The notes beneath the pieces are model-generated. The model saw only the letters and a program-made list of their open reading frames with translations. It was not told the DNA's origin and did not search any database. The position numbers were made by a program, and so were the translations under genes. Of a stretch of DNA of 64,000 nt, positions 28,539-36,525 are shown one piece after another. The DNA lies in assembly GCF_900177715.1 (NCBI RefSeq), contig NZ_FXWG01000003.1, positions 248,001 to 312,000 of the forward strand, given 5' to 3'. The first letter of the stretch is position 1. Each line of letters begins with the position of its first letter. This DNA is from Altererythrobacter xiamenensis (lineage in GTDB: Bacteria; Pseudomonadota; Alphaproteobacteria; Sphingomonadales; Sphingomonadaceae).

Positions 28539-29891
28539 TCAGCCATGCGCGTTTTTCCAAGCGCCCATGGAACCGAGATAGATGTCGAGGCGCTTGAAGC
28601 CCTGGCTTGCGAGCCAGCCTGCCGCAACGCTCGCCCGCATGCCGCTCGCGCACATCAGCGTGTAGTGGCGGTCGCGGTCGAGCTCTTTCCATCGCTTGTT
28701 GAGCTCGCCAACATAGATATGCTCTGACCCGTCGATGCTTGCATCTTGTCGTTCGTCCGCGTCGCGCACGTCGAGCAAAGTCCATTCGCAGCTGTCTTGA
28801 TCGAGCCTGCGCGCGACTTCCTCGGTGCCAATCATGGGAATGCTGCGCATCGCTTTGCCCTGAGCAGCGGCTGGAACCACGCCGACATAGCCGCCGACAA
28901 CATTATCGAGACCGATGCGCACCAGATGGGCCATGGCGTGGGCTAGCTGGTCTTCCTCGGAAGCGACGAGGGCAATCCTGTCGCCTTCACCGAGGAACCA
29001 TCCGGCAAAGGCCGGTATCATTCCCACCGGAAGGCACATGGCACCCGGCATATGACCGGCGGCATAGGCGAGCGGCTCGCGCACATCGACCAGGTGATCG
29101 GCGCCGCTCTCGCGAAGGTCGTCCAGCCCCAGACGCCTTGGCCGCATAATCCGCGGCGCGGCATCGGCCCCTTCGAGGTTAAGCCGTTCCATCAGCCGGA
29201 AATAGGGAGGTTGGTAGTGGTGTTCTGCTACCTTCGCCTTGATGAACTCATCGCGGTCGGAGATGCGCAGGCGCGGGTTGTTGCGCCGCTCGTGGCCGAT
29301 TGTCGAGAATTCCCGGTCCGCCATTCCCGACCCGCAGACCGAGCCCGCACCATGCGCCGGGTAGATGATCGCCTGGTCGCCGAGGCGGCAAAGTTTCTGC
29401 AGGGAGTCGAAAAGAAGGCCCGCGACTTCTTCCTTGCGCTCGGGATAGAAATCGGTGCGTCCGACATCGCCGACGAACAAGGCATCGCCGGTAAAGACGC
29501 CGACCGGTCCCTCGGAATATTCGCTGTCATGGATGACGAAAGCGAGATGATCGTCGGTGTGTCCAGGTGTTTCAAGCACTTCGATCTTCAATTGACCCAG
29601 CTCGAAACAATCGCCTTCGCGCGTAGTGTTGGCGAAGGCCACGTTTCCGGCCGGATTGGGACCGTGGTGAACCGTCGCACCAGTCAAGTCCGCAAGGATC
29701 GGCGAGCCGCTGAGCAGATCCTCATTGCGATGGGTTTCGAAGATATGCGTTATCTCCAGCCCTTCAGCCCGGGCCCTTTCGACATAGACCTCGAAGTCCC
29801 GGCGCGGATCGATGACCGCTGCCTGTCCGCCCGAACCGATGATGTAGGAAAGGTGCGAGAGGCCAGGGGTTTTGATCTTCTCCAGAAACAT
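28539..29891 (-). CDS. Metallo-beta-lactamase fold hydrolase fused to two rhodanese domains
   Basis: A 450-residue protein of the persulfide dioxygenase/rhodanese type, linked in the family to persulfide (glutathione-SSH) oxidation. The N-terminal MBL domain carries ETHRNEDLLSG, TPGHTDDHLAFV and FTGDALFVGDVGRTD. Two rhodanese domains follow. The first (LVDVREPLAYAAGHMPG) has VASEEDQ where the catalytic Cys loop should be, so it is probably inactive; the second keeps Cys in LMCASGMRA. It is the last gene of the seven-gene minus-strand operon and points to sulfide or thiol stress handling. Confidence 0.88.
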   Translation of the reverse strand: MFLEKIKTPGLSHLSYIIGSGGQAAVIDPRRDFEVYVERARAEGLEITHIFETHRNEDLLSGSPILADLTGATVHHGPNPAGNVAFANTTREGDCFELGQLKIEVLETPGHTDDHLAFVIHDSEYSEGPVGVFTGDALFVGDVGRTDFYPERKEEVAGLLFDSLQKLCRLGDQAIIYPAHGAGSVCGSGMADREFSTIGHERRNNPRLRISDRDEFIKAKVAEHHYQPPYFRLMERLNLEGADAAPRIMRPRRLGLDDLRESGADHLVDVREPLAYAAGHMPGAMCLPVGMIPAFAGWFLGEGDRIALVASEEDQLAHAMAHLVRIGLDNVVGGYVGVVPAAAQGKAMRSIPMIGTEEVARRLDQDSCEWTLLDVRDADERQDASIDGSEHIYVGELNKRWKELDRDRHYTLMCASGMRASVAAGWLASQGFKRLDIYLGSMGAWKNAHG

Positions 29892-29963
29892 ACAATTTTC
29901 CTTGTCTGTTGCTCAAAACTTGTAGCGTTCGGGCTTGTTACAGAACGATAAATGATACGACGC

Positions 29964-30668
29964 TCAATCGATACCGAGTTCGGCCTTGATGGCACCAGGA
30001 CTTTCGAAACGTTCGGCTTCGGGCCTGCCGATGGCAGGCTTTGCGTTGATCCAGGTGTCTTCGCACACGAATTCAAGCAGGCTCGCCGCGAGATCAGCAT
30101 GACGGCACCGGAAACAGCCTTCCGCCAGCCGCTCGTCCGTAATCACGGCGTCGCCAGTGTAAGGCTCATCCAGCAGCCAGCCCGGCCGTGCGGCCGTCCA
30201 TTTAATACCTTGGGCGTCGCTGAGCATCACTTCCATGGAGCGCATCTGCTCGAGTATATTGAACAATGCAGGCTTGGCAGTGAGTTCAAACCAGGCCGGG
30301 ACGCTCGACTGATGTTCGACGAAGGCAGCGGAGATTACGGCAATGCGGTCGATCTTCGCTTGTGCCATCGCCTCGAGCAGGTTGCGCGTGCCATCGGTAT
30401 AGAGCGGCGGTGGATCGATCGCATTGCCCGGACCGAAAGCGACACCGAGGGTCGAGATAACCGCGCGGCAGCCATCGAGATCGCCCGCGAAATTATCCGA
30501 CAGCACATCGCATTCGATATATTCGAAGTCGCCCACCCGCTCGCCTGGCCCAGGCACGGTGTGTTCAAAGGCGCGGATCGGTATGTCTCGGGCAATGGCA
30601 CGCCTCAAGAGCTCGGTGCCGGTCTTCCCGCCTGCGCCGAAGACAGCGATGGGCCTCGTATCGGTCAT
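29964..30668 (-). CDS. NAD(P)-binding atypical SDR protein
   Basis: A 234-residue Rossmann-fold protein with the dinucleotide motif VFGAGGKTGTELLRRA near the N-terminus and the NAD(P)H-binding/NmrA-like architecture (VISTLG, TAARPGWLLDE). It lacks an evident YxxxK catalytic pair, as is common in atypical SDRs, so it may be a reductase or a redox sensor. Start 30668 (MTDTRPIAV) follows AGGAA; the frame to 30797 runs into the upstream gene. It lies mid-operon, 92 nt from the lipoprotein gene. Confidence 0.78.
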   Translation of the reverse strand: MTDTRPIAVFGAGGKTGTELLRRAIARDIPIRAFEHTVPGPGERVGDFEYIECDVLSDNFAGDLDGCRAVISTLGVAFGPGNAIDPPPLYTDGTRNLLEAMAQAKIDRIAVISAAFVEHQSSVPAWFELTAKPALFNILEQMRSMEVMLSDAQGIKWTAARPGWLLDEPYTGDAVITDERLAEGCFRCRHADLAASLLEFVCEDTWINAKPAIGRPEAERFESPGAIKAELGID

Positions 30669-30760
30669 CTGCTTGTTCCTGTAAAAATGGTGAGGGCGAC
30701 GAAGGGCGGAGGCGCGGGCGCATGGGTTAGCCGACGGCCCGCCCATGCGCCCTGCCAGTA

Positions 30761-31249
30761 TCAGGCTCCGTCGGCCGGACAGGTGGTATAACCCCAAAAG
30801 CCGAACTCATCCTTGGCTCTTGGTGCTGCCACGATCATCTCCTGCATTTGCAGGCCCGCATCGCCTTCATCATCCAGCATGCGGGTTTTGATCCGAAGCT
30901 CGCCGTTCGCATAGCTGCCAGGGCCATCGGCGGTCACGGGGATCAATTTGCCATTGATCTTGATCGCTCCGCCCCCGTCACCGTCATAGACAAACGAGGG
31001 AAAGGCCACTTCGGTCAGGCGGAACTGGCAGGCCTGTCCTGCGCCCAGAGCAGCAAGGTCCGCGTCATTCATGGTCCCGGGAAGCATGAGGCCCGGGTCA
31101 ACATTTGCCAGTGCACTGGCCGCGTCCTCGATCGGCGCGGCAGTGGCAGGCGGGTCGAGCTGGGCTTCGCGGTCGTTGCCCGGAGCGGTGTTCGAATTGC
31201 AGGCGGCAAGCGGCAGCGCGATGAGCGCCGTGAAAGCTATCTTGTTCAT
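30761..31249 (-). CDS. Hypothetical lipoprotein (possibly DUF6692-like)
   Basis: A 162-residue protein with a lipoprotein signal (MNKIAFTALIALPLAACNSN). The mature region has an early Pro/Ala-rich spacer and then a beta-rich domain with CQFRLTEVAFPSFVYDGDGG and a C-terminal FWGYTTCPADGA, so two cysteines could pair. I do not recognise the fold with confidence. Its ATG overlaps the DUF305 stop (ATGA). It is probably periplasmic, anchored to a membrane. Confidence 0.72.
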   Translation of the reverse strand: MNKIAFTALIALPLAACNSNTAPGNDREAQLDPPATAAPIEDAASALANVDPGLMLPGTMNDADLAALGAGQACQFRLTEVAFPSFVYDGDGGGAIKINGKLIPVTADGPGSYANGELRIKTRMLDDEGDAGLQMQEMIVAAPRAKDEFGFWGYTTCPADGA

Positions 31250-31773
31250 GGCTGCATCTCCTCGGGCAGGCGTTCTTCGGTTCGAGGACCGTTCTGCTCG
31301 ATATCGTCTATGAGGTATTTCATCTCGGCGATTTCGCGGCGCTGTGCGACAATGATGGCCTGCGCGAGTTCGCGCACGCGAGGATCTTTCAGGCTCGCGC
31401 GTTCGCTGGTCATGATCGCGATTGAGTGGTGCGGGATCATTGCTGCCATATATTCGGTATCGTCAACGGTGGTCTGGCTGCGCACCAGCCATAGTGCGAG
31501 CGCGAACACAAAGGCCCCGACGCCCAGGATGATCAAGTTCTTGGTCCGGTCCTTGTACATGCCCCACATGAAGAGCAGCATGACAACCATCATCATCGCG
31601 CCCATGACGAACATCATCCAGAAGCGCGTTTCGCTCCAGAAAAGATCATCGACGGTAAAGGTGTTGGCATACATCAGGAAGAACATGATCACGGTCGAGG
31701 TCGACACCATGGCCATGAATCGCCAGTAGCTGCCGCCCCCTCCCTTGTCCGAGTGGGAGGTCTTTTCGGTCAT
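31246..31773 (-). CDS. DUF305 family membrane protein
   Basis: A 175-residue protein with three hydrophobic helices (about 20-36, 47-65, 74-91) and a C-terminal DUF305 domain carrying the family pattern MIPHHSIAIMTSERA and QRREIAEMKYLI. The HH and Met residues suggest metal binding; the DUF305 family is common in copper-resistance clusters but its function is not settled. The start at 31773 gives MTEKTSHSDKG; the extension to 31986 lies within the upstream gene. It overlaps both neighbours by 4 nt. Confidence 0.85.
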   Translation of the reverse strand: MTEKTSHSDKGGGGSYWRFMAMVSTSTVIMFFLMYANTFTVDDLFWSETRFWMMFVMGAMMMVVMLLFMWGMYKDRTKNLIILGVGAFVFALALWLVRSQTTVDDTEYMAAMIPHHSIAIMTSERASLKDPRVRELAQAIIVAQRREIAEMKYLIDDIEQNGPRTEERLPEEMQP

Positions 31774-32183
31774 GCTTTTTCTCCTTTTTGCATCATGGTC
31801 CAGAATAGCTGCGCCGAGCAGCTGATGAGAGCGAAGCCGGTAAGGGCCTCGACGCCGGCGAGAACTCTCAGGTGCTCGGTCGGATAAATGTCGCCCAGGC
31901 CCAGTGTGGTCACGTTGATGAGCGAGAAATAGAAGTAGTCCATCCAGTGCATGGAAGGCGCCTTGTCGAACCCTCCCAGGCCCCATTGCGCGCCCAGCCA
32001 GAAACCTGCGGCAAAAAGGATCGCGACCAGGAAATGCGACGCGAGCACGAGTAGCGAGACTGCAAGCTTTCCCAGCGTATCGCGGCGGCGATCGAGAAGC
32101 CGGTGGCCGACACCCAGAATGGCAAGGTGGGAAGCGACGGCTGCAAGGAACAGAAAGACGGCGAGAAGGAGCGCGGTGATCAT
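31770..32183 (-). CDS. Two-helix potassium-channel-like protein
   Basis: A 137-residue membrane protein with a pore-loop motif NVTTLGLGDIYP between its last hydrophobic helices, matching the K+-channel filter (T-x-G-x-GD). It has an N-terminal helix, a pore helix after MDYFYFSLI, and no RCK or voltage-sensor domain. This is the Ion_trans_2 type; conductance is not testable from sequence. Its ATG (32183) overlaps the glutaredoxin-MauE stop and its stop overlaps DUF305, so it is truly part of the operon. Confidence 0.78.
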   Translation of the reverse strand: MITALLLAVFLFLAAVASHLAILGVGHRLLDRRRDTLGKLAVSLLVLASHFLVAILFAAGFWLGAQWGLGGFDKAPSMHWMDYFYFSLINVTTLGLGDIYPTEHLRVLAGVEALTGFALISCSAQLFWTMMQKGEKA

Positions 32184-32929
32184 GCGAGAAGCTTCGCGCC
32201 CATCCACAGACCCATTCCGATCATGAACAGATTTTCGGTCAGCGAGACGAAGCCGAGCGGCACATTGCTGCCCCCACCGACGCAAGCGCATTTGAGCTCA
32301 CGCTTGTCGATGTAGACAGCCTTGAAGACGCTGACAGTGCCGACGGTGCCAATGAACAATGCCAGCGGGGCCGAGAGCCAGGTCAGCGCGCCTGCGGTCA
32401 TCAGAATGCCGGCAGCGGCTTCGCCGAACGGGTAGACGAAGCCATAGGGCACCCAGCGCCGTGCGAGCAGATCGTAGTTGAGGAACATTGTCGAGAAACT
32501 GCGCACGTCCTGAAGCTTCTGGACGGCGAGCAGGGTCATCGACAGGCTGACGAACCATTCCGCGGCCCGGACGGTGAACAGATCGTCAAAAAACGCCCAG
32601 CTCAGCCCTAGCGCGAGCAGCAGCGCGACCGCGAAAATCGCAATGACCGGCTGATAGCTGGTCTCGCCTTCCTCTGGCTGCGAACGGCTCTTGCCGAAGA
32701 ACTCGCGGACATCGTCATAGCCGCCAGTGCGCTTGTCTTCGATAAAGGTCTGCGGGGTGGTCTCGACGTTGTGCTTGTCCTTGAATGCGTCGGTTTCCTC
32801 CCTGCTGGTCAGGTGATGATCCTCGACCTCGAAGCCTTGCCGTGTGAGGAGATCGACCGTCTTGATGCCATAGGGACAGACATGGTCCTCCATGACCATA
32901 CGGTAGACCGCCGCTGTTCGGGTCGTCAT
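32180..32929 (-). CDS. Glutaredoxin domain fused to MauE/DoxX-like membrane domain
   Basis: A 249-residue two-domain protein. Residues of about 10-85 form a glutaredoxin with CPYG at the active site (usually CPYC), so a monothiol form is likely, plus the TTPQTFIED cis-Pro loop. The C-terminal four-helix part (about 110-249) resembles MauE/DoxX redox membrane proteins and contains CAC (ELKCACVGGGSNVPLG). Start 32929 has GGAG 6 nt upstream; a possible alternative is 32941. It may feed electrons to periplasmic thiols. Confidence 0.82.
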   Translation of the reverse strand: MTTRTAAVYRMVMEDHVCPYGIKTVDLLTRQGFEVEDHHLTSREETDAFKDKHNVETTPQTFIEDKRTGGYDDVREFFGKSRSQPEEGETSYQPVIAIFAVALLLALGLSWAFFDDLFTVRAAEWFVSLSMTLLAVQKLQDVRSFSTMFLNYDLLARRWVPYGFVYPFGEAAAGILMTAGALTWLSAPLALFIGTVGTVSVFKAVYIDKRELKCACVGGGSNVPLGFVSLTENLFMIGMGLWMGAKLLA

Positions 32930-33041
32930 GAATCGCTCCATCTGTTTTGCCTGACGTTTCTCGTGCTCAACGCCGGTTTTCGGTGAACGGTTTCGAAAGA
33001 GCCCGGCGTAAAAGCGGCAAAGCTGGTTGAAGAAGGTGCCA

Positions 33042-34394
33042 TCACCTTTTCTCTCCTGACCCATCATCTTCAGGAGATGCGGGCGCTTCGGAATTGCGCG
33101 AGAGGTAGATCCATTCTCCCACGAAGACTGCGACGATGCCGATCGCCGCGTAGGCGACAACGGCAGGATCGCTGCGCAATTTGGCCGCGGTAAAGGCTGC
33201 GAGGACCACGCCATCTGCCGCGAGCGCTGTCAGAAGTATTGTTGCGCGCGCGCCGACTTCCTTGCGCAGGTGGCGCAGGACGCCCCAGTGAACCAGCATA
33301 TCCATGACGAGGTAGAAGAAGGCGCCCAGCGAGGCGATCCTTGACAGATCGAACAGGACCGCAAGCGTCCCGGCAATGACCACCGTATAGACCAGCATGT
33401 GGCTGCGAATCCCGCCGCTCATGCCGAAATGGCTGTGCGGGATCATCTTCATGTCGGTCAGCATCGCAAGCATGCGCGACACGGCAAATACGCTCGCTAT
33501 CACGCCCGAAGTGGTGGCGGCGATCGCGATCGCCACGGTGAAATAGAAGCCCAGTTCTCCCAGCGCCGGACGCGCCGCAGCCGCGAGCGAATAATCGCGC
33601 GCCTCGACGATCTCGGATATGCTCAGGCTCGAACCCACCGCCACTGCGACAAGCAGATAGATCACGATGCAGACGGCTATCGAGATCATGATGGTTCGGC
33701 CGACATTCTTGTGCGGGTCAACGATTTCGCCGCCGCTATTGGTAATCGTGGTGAAGCCTTTGAAGGCGAGGATCGAGAAAGCAACCGAGGCGAGCAGGGC
33801 TTCTGCATTGGTCAGCGAAACGGACTGCGAAAATGCGCCTGATGAAAATCCGCTGGCCCAGATCGCCGCGACTGCGAACAGCGCGATACCGCCGATCTTG
33901 ATGGCGGACATGATGAGCGAGAAGCCGCTTACCGACTTGTTGCCCGCTGCATTGACGAGATAGGCGAAGATGATGAGTGCAAGCGCTGCCAGCGAAACGA
34001 GCCACCCGCTGCTTTCGAGGCCAAACGGGCGCAGCGCGTAAGTCGCAAAGGTGCGGGCCACGAGGCTTTCATTGATGACCATCGACAGAGCCATCAGGAG
34101 CGATGCCGACGCGGCAATGACGCCGGGTCCGTAGGCCTTCTGCAAGATCATCGCGATGCCGCCCGAAGACGGCCATTTGTTCGACATCTTGATATAGCTG
34201 TAGGCCGCCAGCGAAGTTACCAGCGCGCCGGCGATGAAAGACAGGGGGAAGAGCGGACCGGCGAGCTCGGCGATCTGCCCGGTCAGCGCGAATATGCCGG
34301 CACCGATCATGACGCCGGTACCCATCGCAACGCCGCCCAGCAGGGTTATCGAGCCAGCCGTTTCGCTTTGATTCTCGTGCTCATGGTCTTGCAA
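33042..34394 (-). CDS. APC-family permease
   Basis: A 450-residue transporter with about twelve hydrophobic helices and the APC signature (GVAMGTGVMIGAGIFALTG) in helix I. Such permeases import or export amino acids or other cationic and thiol compounds; the substrate cannot be read here. The TTG at 34394 is the first usable start, preceded by GGGGAAA. It is the first gene of the seven-gene minus-strand operon and lies 48 nt downstream of an ECF-type site at 34443-34470. Confidence 0.82.
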   Translation of the reverse strand: MQDHEHENQSETAGSITLLGGVAMGTGVMIGAGIFALTGQIAELAGPLFPLSFIAGALVTSLAAYSYIKMSNKWPSSGGIAMILQKAYGPGVIAASASLLMALSMVINESLVARTFATYALRPFGLESSGWLVSLAALALIIFAYLVNAAGNKSVSGFSLIMSAIKIGGIALFAVAAIWASGFSSGAFSQSVSLTNAEALLASVAFSILAFKGFTTITNSGGEIVDPHKNVGRTIMISIAVCIVIYLLVAVAVGSSLSISEIVEARDYSLAAAARPALGELGFYFTVAIAIAATTSGVIASVFAVSRMLAMLTDMKMIPHSHFGMSGGIRSHMLVYTVVIAGTLAVLFDLSRIASLGAFFYLVMDMLVHWGVLRHLRKEVGARATILLTALAADGVVLAAFTAAKLRSDPAVVAYAAIGIVAVFVGEWIYLSRNSEAPASPEDDGSGEKR

Positions 34395-34442
34395 GACTTT
34401 CCCCTGTCGATGGTCTCCCGTGAAAGAAAGATTATGTCGACC

Positions 34443-34470
34443 AGTACGTTCGCCCTTGCCGCGTCCCTCA
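34443..34470 (-). promoter_or_regulatory. Predicted ECF-sigma promoter, site C
   Basis: On the minus strand TGAGGG (34470-34465) and CGTACT (34448-34443) are separated by exactly 16 nt. The -35 is preceded by a T run, as in the other four sites. It reads towards the APC permease operon, whose start codon lies about 48 nt downstream. Confidence 0.72.
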
Positions 34471-34606
34471 AAAAACTTTCAGGACAAAGCCGGAGAGTTG
34501 CGTTTTGCTCGGGGCGCTCGAGCAAATTGCGGCCTAAAGCGGACTGCCTGCGCGACCGAAAAACGCTCCGCGAGTTTCAAGGCAAGCGGCCATCGCCGCC
34601 GATCTG

Positions 34607-34882
34607 CTACGTCCTGAATCGGTTCCGGAAAAATCGCAGCATTGGCACCCCAATGATCGCGATGTACCAACCGTACAAAAAGCTGCCGAGAGCGCCTGCC
34701 AGAAAGCCCGAGATGGTCAGCCATTCGAACCCGGGAAGCAGCGGCGCCCACGCTTCGTGCATGTGCGCCTGTTCGGGCGCGAGCAGGCCGAAACCGATGC
34801 AGATCAGGTAGCTGAAAAGCAGGAAGAGGCTGAGTGTCCAGCCCCATATCAGTATTGAGGTTTTGACCGAATAGTCTGACAT
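34607..34882 (-). CDS. DUF5676 family membrane protein
   Basis: A 91-residue inner-membrane protein with two helices (about 8-34 and 56-81) joined by an exposed loop containing APEQAHMHEAWAPLLPGF. It fits DUF5676, a family often found beside copper-resistance genes; its role is unknown. It is the third gene of the minus-strand operon that begins with a methyltransferase at 36077, 44 nt after DUF411. Beyond it, 212 bp hold only the site C promoter. Confidence 0.78.
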   Translation of the reverse strand: MSDYSVKTSILIWGWTLSLFLLFSYLICIGFGLLAPEQAHMHEAWAPLLPGFEWLTISGFLAGALGSFLYGWYIAIIGVPMLRFFRNRFRT

Positions 34883-34926
34883 GATGGTCCTCCGTTAGAG
34901 TTGGCGCTGAGATGGCTTGTCCATGG

Positions 34927-35394
34927 TCACGGGTAGGATGCGAAAACGCGCTGCCCGCCTGAGCCGAAGGCGATGACATCATACGGCTGCACCCGGTCCC
35001 CGGCTTCCATTCCGGGCGAGCCAAGCGGCATTCCGGGCACAGCCAGGCCTGCCACGCCTTCGGGGCTTTCGCGTAATAGTTTCGCGATGGCATCGGCGGG
35101 CACGTGGCCTTCGATGATATAGCCATCGACTTCCATCGTGTGGCACGACCACAGATCCTGCGACACACCCCTGGCTGTCTTGAGCGCAGCCATGTCGTCG
35201 GTGTCGACCGAGGCGACCTCTGCTTCGAGTCCGTGTTCTACGTGACCGGCCCAATTGAGACAGCAGCCGCACCCTGCGTCGCGGAACATGGTGTAGGTCG
35301 CGGCCTGGGCCGCATTCGAGCAGGCTGCAATGGCGAGGAGGAGCGAGGCCGCCAGCGAACGGCGTAGCGGTCTCGAATCTTTCATGAGGTTCAT
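34927..35394 (-). CDS. DUF411 domain exported metal-binding protein
   Basis: A 155-residue protein with a signal sequence (LAASLLLAIAACSNAAQA; the LAIAAC could also be a lipobox) and a DUF411 domain: MFRDAGCGCCLNWAGHVE near residue 38, WSCHTMEVDGYIIEGHVP further on, and MPLGSPGME. The CGCC and CHTM groups suggest Cu(I) binding in the periplasm. The family is known from copper and silver clusters, but its function is undefined. Its ATG overlaps the methyltransferase stop (ATGA). Confidence 0.86.
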   Translation of the reverse strand: MNLMKDSRPLRRSLAASLLLAIAACSNAAQAATYTMFRDAGCGCCLNWAGHVEHGLEAEVASVDTDDMAALKTARGVSQDLWSCHTMEVDGYIIEGHVPADAIAKLLRESPEGVAGLAVPGMPLGSPGMEAGDRVQPYDVIAFGSGGQRVFASYP

Positions 35395-36077
35395 TGAGCA
35401 TTGCCTTTCTTGATGCCGCGCCAGAGAGAAATGGTTCCGGTCGCGGTATGGATACGATCGAGCAATTCGGCGTCCGCGAAAATCTCGGCGAGCAATTTCT
35501 CGACGGCTCCGTCGGCGCTCGGCTGGGTGTCCTTGACGCCGTCGAGAAGCTGAACGCTCGAACGGAACAGCGCGCGCATGAGTGGAGCATCCTGCCGCAT
35601 ATAGTCGGCAATCAGCGCCATGCCCCCGGGGGCGAGCAGGTTCTCGATCTGGTCGAGGATCGCGCGCTTTTGCGATACGGGGACCTGGTGAAGGACGAGG
35701 CTGCTGACGATCTTGTTTGGCCGCCAGCCGTCGGAAAGCTCGAGACTATCGAGAAAGCCGTTGTGCCACCGGACCATATCGGCTCCGGCACCGAACTTGC
35801 GCTGCGCGATAGCCAGCGCTGCGGGGTCGGGCTCAACGCCGATGAAGCCGGCTTCGGGGCAGTTGGCCATCAGCGCCCTGAGCAAGGTCCCGGTGCCGCA
35901 CCCGACATCGATGACCTTGTCGCCGGGCAGCAATGCGGCCTTTTCGACGATTGCGCGGCGCCACCGTCTCTCGCGCGTAAAGACTGCGATCGCGCGATCA
36001 TAGAACGGCGTGAGCCAGCTTTTGCCCAGCGGCGGAGTGAACTCGCGCTCTTTTGGCGGAACTGCCGCGCTTTTCAT
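35391..36077 (-). CDS. Class I SAM-dependent methyltransferase
   Basis: A 228-residue methyltransferase. Motif I is KVIDVGCGTGTLLRAL (about residues 54-69), followed by FIGVEPDPAAL and later ALIADYMRQDAPL. Its substrate is unknown. It opens a three-gene operon with DUF411 and DUF5676, behind a predicted ECF-type site at 36131-36158, so it is probably induced with the metal-stress genes. It is divergent from the cnrYXH-like cassette. The ATG at 36077 is the first start of the frame. Confidence 0.82.
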   Translation of the reverse strand: MKSAAVPPKEREFTPPLGKSWLTPFYDRAIAVFTRERRWRRAIVEKAALLPGDKVIDVGCGTGTLLRALMANCPEAGFIGVEPDPAALAIAQRKFGAGADMVRWHNGFLDSLELSDGWRPNKIVSSLVLHQVPVSQKRAILDQIENLLAPGGMALIADYMRQDAPLMRALFRSSVQLLDGVKDTQPSADGAVEKLLAEIFADAELLDRIHTATGTISLWRGIKKGNAQ

Positions 36078-36130
36078 GCCATGGCTCCTATTCGACGCTG
36101 GTACTTGCCGCTGTTGCTTGACTTACTCCT

Positions 36131-36158
36131 CTTACGCGTCGCCGACCCGCACCCCTCA
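36131..36158 (-). promoter_or_regulatory. Predicted ECF-sigma promoter, site B
   Basis: The minus strand reads TGAGGG (36158-36153), a 16-nt spacer and CGTAAG (36136-36131). It drives the methyltransferase-DUF411-DUF5676 operon. Site B and site A lie back to back: their -35 hexamers, with flanking AA/TT, form an inverted repeat only a few bases apart. Confidence 0.75.
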
Positions 36159-36169
36159 AAAAAGAAACT

Positions 36170-36197
36170 TGAGGGTTTGCGCGAAGCATCGCGTATA
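36170..36197 (+). promoter_or_regulatory. Predicted ECF-sigma promoter, site A (autoregulatory)
   Basis: TGAGGG (36170-36175), 16 nt, then CGTATA (36192-36197), ending 28 nt before the cnrY-like start at 36226. It would let the sigma factor drive its own cassette, as is common for ECF systems. Confidence 0.77.
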
Positions 36198-36225
36198 GGA
36201 ACCGTGCAACCGACAGGAGCAAGGG

Positions 36226-36522
36226 ATGCGTGACAATCAGACACTCGATGCGATGCTCGGCACCATGGCCTCGCAGAAGGCTGGCGACGTGCCGCCCGAC
36301 TTCATGAACGGCGTCTGGCAGCGCGCAGGGCAGCTGGGGGAAATTGCCGATCAGCGGCGCAGAATGGCCTTGTTCGCCGGTCTGTTTGTCGTCGGCCTAA
36401 CGGCAGGCGCAGGGACCAGCGGATGGCCGTCCGAAAACGGCGCTCCTACAGAAATTGTTGGCGAGAGCCTCGTTGGCGGAGAATCCCTGTCACCCGCTGC
36501 ATTGCTTCATGTGGGGTCATAG
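36226..36522 (+). CDS. cnrY: CnrY-like membrane anti-sigma factor
   Basis: Ninety-eight residues: a cytoplasmic N-terminal segment of about 45 residues (VPPDFMNGVWQRAGQLGEIA), one membrane helix (MALFAGLFVVGLTAGAG) and a short periplasmic tail. Size, topology and gene order match CnrY, which holds the sigma CnrH at the membrane until CnrX senses metal. Sequence similarity to CnrY itself is weak by eye, so the call leans on position before the sensor and sigma. AGGAGCAAGG precedes the ATG. Confidence 0.72.
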   Translation: MRDNQTLDAMLGTMASQKAGDVPPDFMNGVWQRAGQLGEIADQRRRMALFAGLFVVGLTAGAGTSGWPSENGAPTEIVGESLVGGESLSPAALLHVGS

Positions 36523-36525
36523 ACG

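Noticed and set aside
29052..29951. A 299-residue plus-strand open frame opposite the MBL-rhodanese gene
   Set aside because: The minus-strand protein has clear MBL and rhodanese motifs; this frame is its complement artefact.
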